In this document: in pieces, positions 34,057 through 45,886 of the stretch | How positions within the stretch are numbered: position 1 is the stretch's first letter | How the letters are laid out: every line of letters begins with the position of its first letter | NCBI GenBank assembly: GCA_030435675.1 | Contig: CM059622.1 | Coordinates: 8,494,001 to 8,558,000, forward strand | Direction: 5' to 3' | Length of the DNA: 64,000 nt | DNA from: Steinernema hermaphroditum | Taxonomy: Eukaryota > Nematoda > Chromadorea > Rhabditida > Steinernematidae | Translations under genes and position numbers: made by a program | Notes under the pieces: model-generated | The model's database searches: none | Seen by the model: the letters and a program-made list of their open reading frames with translations, nothing else | What the model was told of the DNA's origin: nothing

Positions 34057-35433
34057 TCACTCCTTTTTATCGTCGTCTCTCTTAGCATCCTAAAAGCAAT
34101 TTATCAACAGCAGATCATGGTACACAACATGCCTACCTTAGATCCCGACTTTTCATTGCTTTGCCCTTCTTTGTCGTCAGCTCCGGGGAGCTCATCAACA
34201 AGCTGACGAAGCAGCTCTGGGTCATTTGCAAGTTCCATCCCAACCTGATCCGTGTCCATAGCTTCCGGCTGATCGTTGGAAGGCTGAGCACTTTGTGGTT
34301 CCACCGCTGAAAAGAAGGGAATGACGAGATTTCAAGAGTATATGAGCATACGAGCAGTATCTTGCAGTGACATGCGAAGAGCCCACTCAAGCTGTTGCTC
34401 CTCAGTCATTGCTTCTGGATCCATGTTGGAGAGATCGACGGCGGGGGGTGCATTTGCCTCAGACATAGTGACATCTCCTTCCGTAACATTTGCCTCATTG
34501 GCTCCAGTTTCTGTCATCTGACGCTGGCGCTGTTCTTCCAGCGAAACACGAAGCGCCAATGCGAGATCAGGATCATCTTCACCATCAACACCAAATTCAT
34601 ATCCACCACCACTTGCAACTGCCACATTCTGACCATCTTCGCCTCGGCAGATGGGACTCTGCATGATGGCATCTGTCAACTTCGTACCAGTAGCCACTTG
34701 AAGAATGTTAGAGCCATTCGCTGGATTTTGACTGAAATTGCGATGCTACTGAATGGCAAAGTTAAGGTACCCATTTAACCCAGTTAAGGTGCCGATACAT
34801 ACCCATTAATGCAATCAATGAACTGATCAAGAATCATGGCACCGTCACAGTTAGCTTCTCCGAACAAGATCAAGTCAACAAAGACTTTTTCCTTCTTTAA
34901 CTTTTTGGCCAGTCGGTACATGTCAATATCCTTCATTTCCGGAAGAGGACTTCCCCAGAACATTACGATTCGCATCCGATGGTTTCGATTCTGGCGATGT
35001 TTCAGAGCAAGATGGGCGACTTTAATAGCCGAAATAAACTGGCACGTGCCCTAAACAAACAGTAAATCATATGTCTACGTGCATATTACGGGCGCACCTT
35101 AAGTTCGACTTGGTGGAGCTTCGCGAAAAGCTTACGGTCTTCCTGGGTCATCGTTGACAGCACCTGAACGCTACTAAAATGCACCGCGGTTTAGGTGAGA
35201 AAAAGCATGGAAACACTCACTCCGCCATAGCAATGAGCCCGACGGCGTTTTCAGGGTTGTTCCTGAGTTTGCACTGGAGGATGAGGTTGGCCGCTTCCTG
35301 CTGACTCTGCATACGAGTAGGCGCAAAATCTCCATTCCGCATGTAATCGGAATTATCAATGCTACAATAATGCTCTATGCAAAAACCTGACGACTGGAGA
35401 GTCTCACCATATCATCGTGCTTTCTTGAACCAT
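34057..35433 (-). CDS. rpn-10: 26S proteasome ubiquitin receptor RPN10/PSMD4
   Basis: Subunit of the 19S regulatory particle that binds polyubiquitin through UIM helices and docks by its VWA domain. The start [20 protein letters not shown] is the family signature. Exons on the minus strand carry the VWA domain (…[11 protein letters not shown]…, …[18 protein letters not shown]…, …[13 protein letters not shown]…, …VDLILFGE…), then UIM1 ([16 protein letters not shown]) and UIM2 ([12 protein letters not shown]), and a charged tail …[10 protein letters not shown]. Length and order fit the family. Divergent from coatomer zeta with 412 bp between starts. Confidence 0.96.
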
Positions 35434-35845
35434 GGCGACTACGAACTCAGAGGTTCAGTTAGTTCTGAAATGGATACGTGAACACCCATAGAAAATCCAG
35501 CTGGAAGCGAAAAACAGAAGACGAAGAGAAAAGTGAAAAACAGAAGACCGCACCGATGTGGTCAGACGCGCCATCAGAAGGCGTCGATGAGGGGGGGGAG
35601 AGATTCGAATGAATTTGTCATCACGCCACCGGCGCGCCGGGACCTCTAGACTGGTAAATCCCGACTGTCGCGTCATGAGTTGTCAGTCTTCGACAATGAC
35701 GTTGCACAGTGGCGGCGCGCTTGGAGTCGAAGTGGGCTGGGCGCGGAATCCTCGAGCGCGAAGTCTGCGAGACTCGTACCGTTTACGAGACGCAAACAAA
35801 ACGTTGTTTTCAGACCAGACAAGTGTGCCTCCCACGACTGAAACC

Positions 35846-36526
35846 ATGAATTTCGATCTGGTGGGTCCTCCGCTGCTCCCGCGCTACATCCTGCGCCGTT
35901 TCAGGAGAGTCTTCCCCTGTATAGTGTGAAGGGAATGGCCGTGCTCGATCAGGACGGACAGCGAATCCTCGCGAAGTACGACCAGAACACTTTCGGAACG
36001 CAGAAGGAGCAGAAGGAGTTTGAAAAGAGTCTGTTCCAGAAGACCAACAAAGCAAATGGTTTGCTTTATTGTGCTTTCCTTCCTGGACTATTTTGCATTT
36101 AGGCGAAATTATTCTTCTGGATGGACATATTTGTGTCTACAGATCAAACGTCGATCTGTTCTTCTACGTCATCGGGGGATCGCAGGAGAATGAGCTCATT
36201 TTGGTCAGCGTTTTGAACTGCTTGTTCGACGCTATTTCAATCATTCTCCGGAAGAACGTCGAACGAAAGGTGCTTCTGGATAACATGGATACTGCTCTTC
36301 TTGCCTTGGATGAAATCTGTGATGACGGTATTGTACTTGAGACGGACCCGCAAGCTGTTGTCAGCAGATGTGCTCTCCGCCCTGACGAGATTGCGTTTGG
36401 CGACCAGTCCATCTCCGAAGTCGGAAAATCGGTAGGAATATCGCGTAATCTTTTGATATTCTCTTTTGCGCATTTTAGCTTTTCGAAACTGCTCGCGGTC
36501 AGCTGAAATGGTCCTTGTTGAAGTAA
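35846..36526 (+). CDS. copz-1: Coatomer subunit zeta (COPI)
   Basis: Small adaptin-like subunit of the COPI coat, working in Golgi-to-ER retrograde transport. Four exons: MNFDL (35846-35860), a second from about 35904 to 36057 ([20 protein letters not shown]…), a third from about 36102 to 36430 and a last encoding [15 protein letters not shown]. Core motifs of the longin-like fold are present ([49 protein letters not shown]). It is the first gene of a probable three-gene operon; AATAAA at 36765-36770 likely ends its transcript. Confidence 0.96.
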
Positions 36527-36764
36527 CTGCAACTGCATCTTAATTTATGTACTTCGAACTGTAATTATACAAGACTATTGTGCAAGAGCCGTACTGTTTT
36601 TACTACAATATAAATCTTTTTGTCCGATCTTTTCAACTTGAGCGAGGAGGAGGTTTCTTCCTGGTGGTTCTATTCCGATGCGATGCGTGACGAAGTTTTT
36701 TTGGTGTGCACTGATTTTGCGACGGTTACCATTTTGAACGTATTTATTTTACACGTACGTTGTA

Positions 36765-36854
36765 AATAAAGCGTTGGGCCGAGGTTTGTTGTGTTCGCAA
36801 TGTGGGCGTTTAACAATTCGAGCTTCCTTCTCTCTAAAGGGTACTTTAATTCAG
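36765..36854 (+). promoter_or_regulatory. Operon intercistronic signal: poly(A) signal and trans-splice acceptor
   Basis: AATAAA (36765-36770) is followed 84 bp later by an acceptor tttaattcag (ends 36854) and an in-frame ATG (36875). This is the spacing expected between genes of a nematode SL2-type operon. The spliced-leader exon itself is not in view. Confidence 0.55.
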
Positions 36855-36874
36855 ATGCAGAGTGCTTAATTAGA

Positions 36875-37717
36875 ATGTCTGCAGAACATAACGTGTTCCT
36901 ACAGGAAGGCGAAGAAGTTCCCCCCGACAGTCACTCCGACGTCATCGCGGGGACTGCCTATAGTAGAAGTTTTGTCCTGCAGTGCTTAATTGACATGAGC
37001 AAGGGCGATGTGGATGTCGAAAGCGAAGGGGTAGTTCTCACGGATCGCATGGAAATCTTCAAGGAAATGCTGAAGACGTCAGCGGAAGTACGATTGTATG
37101 TGCTGTCGATCGACGATATTCTGATCACGATGGAGGATATGGTGGAATACGAAGGTATTTCAGCCTCGGTCGGCGAAGTGTTGAAGGCCATTGCGGATTG
37201 CGAACAGTGCAACGAGTTAGTGCTCTCCAATTCGGACCGTGTTTTCGCCATCTGCGTCCGACTTTTCGAGTCACTACGCTTGCGCGAAGTGTGCAGTGCG
37301 ATTCAGTGCTTGGAGTCGGTCCTCGGGAAGCCAAATCTCGCGTTCGGGTTGGACTGGATTCGGTGGTTCGCGGACGAGGCCACTCAAGGCCGACTCAACT
37401 TCGCCATCCACAATGCACCGTTGGAGCTCGGACTCGCCGAAGCGATCCTTCAGATCCTGCAGATTCTCCTGGAAGTGGCTGTGGAGATGCGTGAGGCCTA
37501 TTCGGAGTTTTTCCTCAATCTGAAACCGCTGGAGCTGCCGAGCGAAGATGCCGTCATCCACTTCCTTAATTGCGTCTTGTTGCTGGACCTGGACCCGAAC
37601 TTCTCGGCCGATCTGATGGACTACCTCGCGGATGTCCAGAAGAAGAGGAGATCGAGCAGCGAAGCACTTATCGCTTCTGTTGACCGTCTTGTTGCTCGAA
37701 TCAACTTTTCTAGATGA
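36875..37717 (+). CDS. SAAL1-like armadillo-fold protein
   Basis: An intronless frame of 280 residues from the ATG after the presumed trans-splice site (an in-frame ATG at 36800 would add 25). All-helical, leucine-rich, armadillo-like. The segment DVIAGTAYSRSFVLQCLIDM resembles CIGSTVYSKHWLFGVLSGL near the N terminus of SAAL1, and the following spacing (…AEVRLYVLSIDDIL…, …CNELVLSNSDRVFAICVRL…) is compatible with SAAL1 repeats. SAAL1 has been linked to cell proliferation in synovial fibroblasts; its molecular role is unclear. It is shorter than human SAAL1 (474 residues). The family call is tentative. Confidence 0.6.
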   Translation: MSAEHNVFLQEGEEVPPDSHSDVIAGTAYSRSFVLQCLIDMSKGDVDVESEGVVLTDRMEIFKEMLKTSAEVRLYVLSIDDILITMEDMVEYEGISASVGEVLKAIADCEQCNELVLSNSDRVFAICVRLFESLRLREVCSAIQCLESVLGKPNLAFGLDWIRWFADEATQGRLNFAIHNAPLELGLAEAILQILQILLEVAVEMREAYSEFFLNLKPLELPSEDAVIHFLNCVLLLDLDPNFSADLMDYLADVQKKRRSSSEALIASVDRLVARINFSR

Positions 37718-37998
37718 CTGTTCGCTCTCTGTTTGCTTGTGGGGTTTCCTTATCCGTTCCACGTTCTGGTTCTCGTTCACTGTTGATAATATTTGTGCGT
37801 CGCGAGACGACCGTCCGTTTGTTATGTCTAGGTTCGTTTCCCTCTTTTTGTGCACTCCTGCACCATCCGACTCGTTCCTCCGCCTACAGATCTCGCAACC
37901 GCGCTCTACTGAGCTTTTTCAGTTTTCTCGTTTTCTACCAGTCGTCCGACGCGGAGAAGGAGCCGCTGCTGGGTCGACGGCGGCCGAAGCGAAGCGCG

Positions 37999-39450
37999 AT
38001 GAGCTCCGAATCCCTGAGTCACAAAGCAGTCGCCGTGGCGACGCCGAGGTGGGTGACGCGAGCGTTCGCGGCTTATCAGCGTCTCGGCGACGCCCCTTCG
38101 ACCTTTGTCTTCACTGGTTTTGTTTTCAGATTGAGGAGCCCGCAAGCGATGACCTACGAGAGCGACGAGGAGGAGGAGAGCGTGAACTGCTCTCCCTGTT
38201 GCGACAACGAAAACGTCAGGTGAGTTCTGGCAGCGCCCCCGGGGAAACGACCTCTTGCAGCCGGACCTTCTTGGCCGTGGTGTTCGGGCAGTTCCTCTCC
38301 CTCTGCCTCTGCGGAACCGGCGTAGCCAGCCAACTCCTGCAGCGCGCCAACGTCAACGCACCGACGACGCAGAGCTTCCTAAACTACTTCGCTCTGTGCT
38401 TCGTCTACGGTATCATCCTCGTCTTTCGCAAGGACGACAAGGGCTTCCTCCCCGTTCTGCGCGAGCGCGGCTGGAAGTACCTTCTCCTCGCCTTCATCGA
38501 CGTCGAGGCGAACTTCATCATCGTTATGGCCTACCAGTACACGACGCTCACGTCCATCCAGGTGCCGAAGTGCCCCTCTCCCACGCAAAGTCCCCCTTTG
38601 CAGCTTCTGGACTGCTCGACAATCCCGATGGTAATGGTGCTCTCCTGGCTGTTCCTCTCCGTGCGCTACTTGACGTCCCACGTGGTGGGTGTCGCCGTGT
38701 GCCTCGTCGGCATCGCCTGCGTCATCGTCTCCGACGTCCTCACCGGAAAGGGCCTCGATGGCGGCTCCGACCGCTTCCTCGGCGACATGCTGTGCGTGTT
38801 CGGCTCCTTCCTCTACGCGATCGCGAACGTCGCCGAGGAGTACCTCATAAAACAGAACAACAGCCGTGTAGAGTACCTCGGCATGGTTGGCCTCTTCGGC
38901 TCCATCATCTCCGGCATCCAGCTGTAGGTCCCCTCCCCTTCGCGGTGGGCATCCCCTCCCTTCAGGGCCATCGTCGAGCGGAACAACCTCGCGGCGATCG
39001 ACTGGACAACGCCGGTGATCCTCGAGTTCCTCCTCTTCGCCGTCTGCATGTTCGCCTTCTACAGTACCGTCACCGTCGTCATGCAGAAGACCTCGGCGCT
39101 CATGTTCAACCTGGGCGTCCTCAGCGCCGACTTCTACTCGCTCCTCTTCGGCATCTTCCTCTTCAAGTACGAGTTCCACGTGCTCTACTTTGTCTCTTTC
39201 GCCGTCGTCATCGTCGGCTCCGTCGTCTACTCGATGCGCCCCACGGCGCAGCGCGACCCCGACGAGCCGAGGCGGCTGCTCCCCTGCTGCTTCCTCTGCT
39301 GCTGGTGCTGTGGCTGCTGCTTCGAGCCCGAATCCAGAGCGGGCTCTGTCGAGGTAGGCCGTTCCCCGGATGCCCCCTGAGCGCTCCCTTCAGGCGAACG
39401 ACAACCGGACGGAGAACAACGAGTCCTTCGACGCCTTCGCGACGCCCTAG
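37999..39450 (+). CDS. SLC35F1/F2-type multi-pass transporter
   Basis: Drug/metabolite transporter superfamily, SLC35F (DUF914) branch, with about ten transmembrane helices; substrates of this branch are poorly defined. Six exons are read: MSSESLSHKAVAVATP (37999), an acidic cytosolic N terminus (YESDEEEESVNC), then membrane exons with GTGVASQLLQ, YQYTTLTSIQ, LLDCSTIPMVMVLSWLFL, GSDRFLGDMLCVFGSFLYAIANVAEEYL and SALMFNLGVLSADFYSLLFG, and a Cys-rich C-terminal tail (CCFLCCWCCGCC). An upstream frame carrying DAEKEPLL, a dileucine sorting-type motif, joins in frame and could be the true N terminus through an exon near 37824. Third gene of the probable operon; convergent with the 7TM gene. Confidence 0.9.
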
Positions 39451-39604
39451 CGCCGCCGACTCCTCTCTATCGCGGGTATCCCTTTCCAAAGAGGTCGTCA
39501 TGCTTTAGCCTTCAGCCGAACTGCCTTATACATAGTCCGTCCCGTTGCTCACTTTTTATCTCTACTCTCACCTCGTCTACATAAACTCTAGAAGTGGCAG
39601 TGCT

Positions 39605-42474
39605 TCAGACGACGGAATTGTAGGTGGCGGAGTCGCAGCTGCGGCGGAAGAGTGAGGAGCGCGTCACCTGGCGCGTGCACAGCATCTTGAGGGTCACCTC
39701 GGAGTCGGATCCGTTCGGACGCGCCGAGGAGCCGGTGTCGGCGGTCGCCGTCGTGGACGACGCCCTCCGCGCGGCCTTCTTCCTCTTGTGGCCCTTTGTG
39801 TCGCCGCGCCTCTGCCAGGGCCAGCACAGGAACGTCGCCATGCTCCACGCTGTACAGATACAGCACCGCATCTGGAAGGAGGTGTCGGGGTAGGGGCACA
39901 GGGAACTCACCTTTCGGCGGAGGGCGGGCGTGCGCACGGCGACGAGAACCGGGTTGAAGACAGGGTCGGCGAAGGCGGCGATGCGCGCCATCTGGTAGAA
40001 ACGCGCCAGGTCGGCGACATCGGAGCGGTCAGAGACCCAGAAGACTGCGATCTCGACGAACGTCTGTCCGATGACGGAGACGAAGAAGGCGCCGATGGAG
40101 AGGAGGAGCGTGTGGAAGAGCGTTTCGCGGCGCTGGTGCGGGCTATGCTCCCTGGAAGCTTCGCTTAGGGCTGCTCAGACCCTCGGGGACCTACCGTAGC
40201 CCGCTGGTGAGGAAGTCGTGCTCGCGGCGGACCTTCCAGTGGTAGGCGAGGGTGACCGTGAAGATGGCCATGGAGGCGGGGAGGAAAAGGAGCGTGAAGA
40301 GGGTATGGCCGCGGAGCAGGTAGACGCCGAAGCGGTGGAAGGGCGCCACGCTGTCACAGAGGGCGCCGATCTCCTCGTAGTCGGAGGCGACCTCGCTGGA
40401 GCGGGGGGGACTTCGAGGGCGATAAGGATCAAGAACTCACACGGAGCAGGCGATGGAACGGCGGCCAAGGGCGAGGCGAGAGAAGAGAGCGTCGAGGTTG
40501 CTGATGGCGGAGAATTGGAGCGCGGAGAAGATGAGGTGCGAGGCGATGAGGAAGAGCCAGACGAGTCCGAAGACGGAGACGACGTAGCGCCGCGAGAGGC
40601 GGATCGCCTTCCCTGACATTGAACGGTTGATGACCACCTGCAGGAGGTTAGGGCAGCGCGGCAGGCGAGGCTCACCAGGACGAGGACGAGAAGGTGGATG
40701 AGTCCGAGGAGGGAGCCGTTCTGCGACAGCGAGAAGAGCGTCTCTTGCGCCAGATGCTTCAGAAACTCCGTTTCGGCGAAGAGGTGCGTCTGGAGGGTCT
40801 CGGCGACGACGAGCGCCGGCGCCGTGCTGCCGGAGACGTGCTCCTCGGAGAGGGAGCCGTAAGGCGCATCGTCGAGGAGGTCGGAGAAGAGGCAGGCGAA
40901 GGAGGCGATGAAGAGGGCGTTGGAGAAGAGGATGTTGAAGACGAAGAGCACCGTGGCCGTGGAGAGGTGGCCCCGCGTCTGCACCAGCAGGATCGAGAGG
41001 AACGCCGTGTTCCCCACGACCACCGTCAGCAGGAGCAGTTCCACGCGCACCCCCAACAGCGCCTGCTCGCCCATCAGCCTGCAAGAGAGGGTGACCGCCC
41101 GAAGGGGACGCCCACCTGTAGGCGGCGGCGTCCGGGAGGTCGTAGAGGACGCTCTCCGCGTGGGTGCAGCGCTCTTCGGCGGAGTCACCGAAGGGCGCAT
41201 TCTCCGAGGCGGTCAGGTTCGCCGCGTCTTCTTCGTCGCCGTCGCCGTAGAGGAGCAGCTCGGCGTCGTTCCGGAGCTCGCATCTGCAAGGGCGGAGTGA
41301 CCAGGACGGCGCCGGGGACCTACTTGACGGCGCCGTCGATCTGGCGCTTCAGTTTAATGGCGGCGAGCGAGAAGTGCTGCAGGAGGAGCCGCGTCTTGAG
41401 GACCAAGTGGGGCAGCTGGCTGTCGCTGGAGACCGCCGTGATCAGGTTCGAGCTGCGTGCCTTCTAGAGCGCTGGAGGGACGGATTACTGTACCTGAGCA
41501 TGTTCATGAAGACGGTGTCGTTGGCGAGGGCGCGGCCAAGGTGCCTCTCGGCGAGCTCGTTGCCCCGGAAGAAGTCATCGAAGGAGTCGCAGGGCCGCGA
41601 GAAGCGCCGGAAGAAGGCGCGCATCTTGATCAGATGCACCGCCGAGCGTCCCGAGCAGATCTAAAGGGCCTGCGGAGAGGTACGGTAGGCTACGAACCTT
41701 GTCGATGAGGCGGAGACGGCCCGGGCTCTGGGCGACGTGGCATCTGTTGTAGAGGTCCATGTAGACGGCGATGACGCGCTCGCATATATGACTGAATAAG
41801 ACGGCGGGGTTACGGTAGCTGGGGTACGGTACTTCCTGTCCTCGTTGTGCTGCTCGAACATGATACGGAAGACGGCGGCGTGGCGCCCGAGGCGGAAGCG
41901 TCCGATGTCGTCGGTCCTCCGGCACACCTGAAGTCCGGGTTACGGTAGAGGATTTGCAGATTTTCCGTAAAAGTTGTGCGTGTTTTGTGACACATTTCCG
42001 ATAAAAAAGGAGAGACTCAGCCATTAATGGTTTTTTTTCAGTATCTAACTTGGACACGCGCCGTTCTAGGCGAAAATTTAACGCCAAAAGCGTCGCGTCG
42101 AGACCCACCAGGGCGAAGGCGGAGCGGAGGATGTCGCGCTGGAAGTTGCGGTGGAACTCGACGCCGCGCTGGCGCCAGCTGACGACCCGGTTGATGTCAC
42201 AGAAGCCGAGAGCCTTCATGAGCCACACGAGCCCGGAGTACTTGTGGCGCTGCTGGTGCTCACCCCAGCAGAGGATGTCGTGGCGGAAAAGGCCATGGAG
42301 GAAGCCGGGCTCGCGGCCCTTCACCACCAGCTGGTGGTTGTGGTCCGTACACAGCGTGCGGAGGTGCTCCGCGTTCCCGAAGGGGGGCATCCACCGGAGC
42401 GTCTCCGAAACTCCTTCTGAGGGGAGCGCGGCCGCGAGGAGCACCGCCACAAGCAGCGGAGTCGGAGGTGTCAT
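39605..42474 (-). CDS. Seven-transmembrane receptor with large N-terminal ectodomain
   Basis: Exons join in frame on the minus strand from MTPPTPLLVAVLLAAALP (signal peptide, 42474) through an ectodomain of about 350 residues (…HGLFRHDILCWGEHQQ…, …VCRRTDDIGRFRLG…, …HICERVIAVYMDLYNRC…) to a membrane domain between about 41.08 and 39.9 kb. TM1 is LLLLTVVVGNTAFLSILLV, TM2 lies in LFVFNILFSNALFIASFAC, and the last helix has FADPVFNPVLVAVRT, comparable to the NPxxY region of rhodopsin-like receptors. The C-terminal tail is basic and Ser/Thr-rich. I do not recognise the subfamily; DRY is not obvious after TM3 (LVLVLVVINRSMSGKA). It could be two adjacent genes, but phases fit one. Its introns contain several TACGGTA motifs. 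Confidence 0.65.
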
Positions 42475-44157
42475 TGGAGCCGCGGAGGGGCGATGCTGCC
42501 ACGGGGCATCGACTCTGAAGTGGTTAGTCCTGATGTCCGATGGGACACCTCCGTTGCTCAGAGAGCCTCGAGGAGCACGAATGGCGCGGCCTTTTGCGAA
42601 GAAACGAGTGACTCTGATCCGATGTCTTCGAATTTGCAGCAGGGACTAAGATGGAGGTTTAGGCAAGACCCAAAAGATGTTCCGGGGATGGAGAAAGGGC
42701 TACTGCAGTCCGTGCACTCTATCGTGACTTATGCCCTGACCAGAAGTTGTTTTAGGGCTTTTCTTGCTCTGTTGGGGCGAAGAGGCCCTTGATGTGGCGC
42801 CTCGATGGCGCCAGGTTACAAAACCGTCCGATAAGGGAAGGCGAATTCAGCGACAGTCCTGACAAACAACCCCGTGGAGTCACATCGAGCCTTTTGTACT
42901 GGCAGCAGAAACAGCTTCAGTTATGGCCCCTTTGTTGGCCACTTAAATGAGGGACATCTTCAGGCGGTTCCTAGATCTGCACTTTAAAGGACACAAACGG
43001 ATTCATTACAAGGGACAAACAGAGGCTTTGTCGGCGGGGAGTGGGCGCACAATCCTGACGATTGGTCCAGAGGGGAGTCCAGAGGGCGCACAATCCTGAC
43101 GGCAACATCTCCCTTTATTGCGCATCCACCTCCTCGTCCTCCCAATCAAAGTCTCCCTGTGCACTTTCGCGGCGAGAAACTACATCCTCCAGAAGAACGT
43201 CAAACAAGTCTAACGAGGGTTCGGGACTCGGCTGATTTTCGGCGATCATCGAAGGGACACTCCGAGGAAGTGGCTCTTCCTCGGCCTGTTTTGGTCGGGG
43301 TGAAAACAAGATGACGCCGAGCCGCGTCGGGGACCCTCGGGGCCTCAGCGTCGGGCAATTAGCCTCCTGGTCGCAATTAATATAAGTTCTCTCGAGGCGA
43401 TGGAAATACAGAGGAGGTGGTGCGGCAGAAGGCCGGGCGGGCGAGGGTCGCCGAACAGCTCGGCTGGGCAGTCCTGACAGAAAGTGGCCGTCAGATGGTC
43501 ATTTCTCAAGTCTTTCTGGTGCCCCAAGTTGGAATGATTGACGACGAAGGGAACCTCGAAGGAGAAGGGACACGCGAACGGATCTGCACAGATAGATCCA
43601 TAAGGGAGTCCAGAAGGCAGAGATAGGGAGCGACTGCGTGAGATCGTGCAGGGGTTACGGTAGCGCACAGCCCGAGAGAGGACGTGAGCGGACGATCTCC
43701 CAGGCGAAATCGGCGCCACTTGGCGCGTCCGGGGCCGTGATCGAGGGCAATTTGGAGAAAGTTGGCGCCGCTCGTCCCCTCGTCAGAGATTCGACTAGGC
43801 CTGCTAGGGGAGCCCTTCCGAAGCCATACGGATGAGACTCCCGTGGGAGGAGTCCGAGCAAAGGTGGGTGGAGAAGAAGAAGCGTCAAACTCGAAGAAAC
43901 GCTCCCAGAACCGAATGGAATTTGAAAGATAGCCAGGCGGAGCGGTCTCTCGCCCCAAGATCTCCGCGTACTTCCCAGACGTTGATCGACACGCTCTTCA
44001 ACCAGAGAGATCACTGTGGCTACGGGTTCCCCCCGTGGTGGACAGCCCCCGACGAATAGAAAATCGAGCTAGAAGTTCTTTATACCAAAATGTACAATCC
44101 AGAAAACGAACGTCACCACTGAAAGGTAACAGAAACAGCCAACAGGAAGCGAACACC
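42475..44157. other. 1.7-kb intergenic region, no gene recognised
   Basis: Scattered short ORFs in all frames. A minus-strand frame ending at 43115 with acidic tail FDWEDEEVDAQ begins only at a non-ATG codon or at an internal Met, and I could not attach an upstream exon. A TACGGTA motif lies near 43660. Confidence 0.4.
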
Positions 44158-44749
44158 TCACGATTCGTGGTTCACTCGGCGGAAGCGCTTCGGAGGCGGT
44201 GGAGTCAGCGTCGCCGGCGCGATGCCACCACTAATGGCACTCTCGCCCGCGGCTCCGCTGGAGTCATCGGCTCCCTGTGTGGTCCCCTGCGACTCCATCT
44301 CGGCGACTCCATCTTCCTCCATGACTTCTTCATCGTCGTTGGCACTGTCGATCGAAGCCGCTTCCCAGAAGCGCTGCATCTTGATCCCCTCCAAGCCGGG
44401 TTTCTTGCGCGCTGCGATCTCGGCTTTCTGCAGTACAAACTGCCGATAAGTTCTGTCGGCGGTGTCAAACTCACTCGAGCCATCGTGTCCTTGCGCAGTT
44501 TGCTGAGCAGAAGAGGCGTTCGATCGCACACGATTCGGCGTTCGTCCTGAGAAAGCGGAGAAGAGCGGACGACCGAGGGAACTGTGTGCACCTGGAAGGT
44601 CGCACGTCAGGACAGCTCCGGAAAGCACCTACCGCTTGGGCAGTTGAACCGAAGTACTTGAAATTGGCGGGGTTTCGTGAGGGGAGCTCCTTCAAGAACC
44701 ACGGCATTCCTGAAGTAGAAGCGTTCGAAAGGCTGGAGGGTTCTTCCAT
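44158..44749 (-). CDS. DDA1: DDA1 (DET1- and DDB1-associated protein 1) homologue
   Basis: DDA1 is a small core accessory of CUL4-DDB1 ubiquitin ligases. Three exons: 44749-44632, about 44591-44484 and about 44437-44158. The conserved block is present: MPWFLKELPSRNPANFKYF corresponds to FLKGLPxxNxxNFxxF, and PSVVRSSPLSQDERRIVCDR with TPLLLSKLRK corresponds to the [28 protein letters not shown] segment. The C-terminal tail is longer than in human DDA1 and acidic (DDEEVMEEDG), ending with a basic PPPPKRFRR. The ATG follows gagcgtttcag|gtgcg, an acceptor about 100 bp after a GATAAA, so it is probably the last gene of an operon with CIAPIN1. Sequence match is moderate. Confidence 0.7.
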
Positions 44750-44904
44750 CGCACCTGAAACGCTCACGTAGGAGAAAAAAATCGTTTAAAAAGGTATTCC
44801 AGTCAAGAGATAGCAACAAGAGAGTTTCAGCAGGACGAGTCCAGAAACGCTTTATCCACAAGTGCAAATTAGCGCAAAATCAGCAAAAAAGCTAATTACA
44901 CGGC

Positions 44905-45532
44905 CTAGAAGTCGTCAACGGTGGTCAACTTGACTGCTTCACCTGGCTTAAACGGCGGAGTTCCCAAGTAGGGACATGTCGAGCAGCGGAACGCATCACC
45001 CAAAGAGCACTGAAACCAGAAGGTCGGGAATGCACGACCAGAGGGATCTCACGTTGCCACAGGAAGACTTCGGACCAACGTCGGCGATTCCTTGAGCCTC
45101 TTGTTCGGCCAAGCCACATGTGCAGTTTTTGCAGGCGCGCTTTTTTTTGGTCCCATCGACAGGTTCATCGCCACAGCCGACCTTCAGGTCGCCGGCGCTC
45201 GGCTTCTTGAAGTCATCTTCGTGCAGCAGAGAATCTTCATCGATTAGGCCGTCGTCGGCGACGTTCCAGGTCTTCTTCGCCGGCAGCTTCAGCGCTACGG
45301 TGGCTCCGGCTGCGAAAGGAACTCTTTTGGCGGTGACCACAACTGCGCCCCCATCAGCGGCCACCCCTACGCTCGTGAATCCGGCCATCTTCACACTGCG
45401 CTCCACAGCGGAGGCTTCCGCGTTGTTGATGGTGAGTCGGATAGGCGCATCCGGAGCCAGCGTTTTGAAGGCGTCGTCCAGCCACAGCTGCAACTTCTCT
45501 ACAGAGTCCAGTTGGACTTCTCGGTTCGCCAT
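44905..45532 (-). CDS. CIAPIN1: Anamorsin/CIAPIN1 (Dre2), cytosolic Fe-S assembly
   Basis: Electron-transfer protein of the cytosolic iron-sulfur assembly pathway, acting with NDOR1. Two exons with a 45-bp intron. The N-terminal methyltransferase-like domain is short ([20 protein letters not shown]…). Both Fe-S motifs are intact: motif A in [20 protein letters not shown], and motif B split by the intron, [21 protein letters not shown], followed by the family tail …FKPGEAV. The start follows ttgatttacag|aat, with a possible poly(A) signal (AATAAA, minus strand, 45665-45670) about 125 bp upstream, so it likely lies within an operon after the GOLM1-like gene. Confidence 0.96.
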
Positions 45533-45886
45533 ATTCTGTAAATCAAGATAAAGAAGTGGTATAGAAAACAGTACTTTGTCCACAAATGATGACTGCACCC
45601 GGGGCCGAGAAGCAATCCTAGGTACTTGCGGGCATTTACCCAACTCCACGCACAGATTACACCATTTATTACATGAGCCAATAGCGCACGCCACTGAAAA
45701 CAACGCTCAACAAGGAGCTACCGGAAGCAACAAATTGCCACGGAAAGGCACCACAAACATTAGAACGATTCTGGCAGAAATAAATATATGTGATGCTATA
45801 CAGAAAAATATTATGCTCGCTCTCCCTGTACCGGCATGTCAATAGCAGCAACGTCAGAGATCTTGTTGTCGGCTTAAAGCGGGCGA

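Noticed and set aside
38379..39179. 266-residue minus-strand acidic ORF opposite SLC35F
   Set aside because: Antisense shadow of a GC3-rich membrane-protein gene; E/D/V-rich composition is an artefact.
43115..43309. Minus-strand acidic ORF ending FDWEDEEVDAQ
   Set aside because: It starts only at a non-ATG codon or a late Met, and no upstream exon or splice partner could be found.
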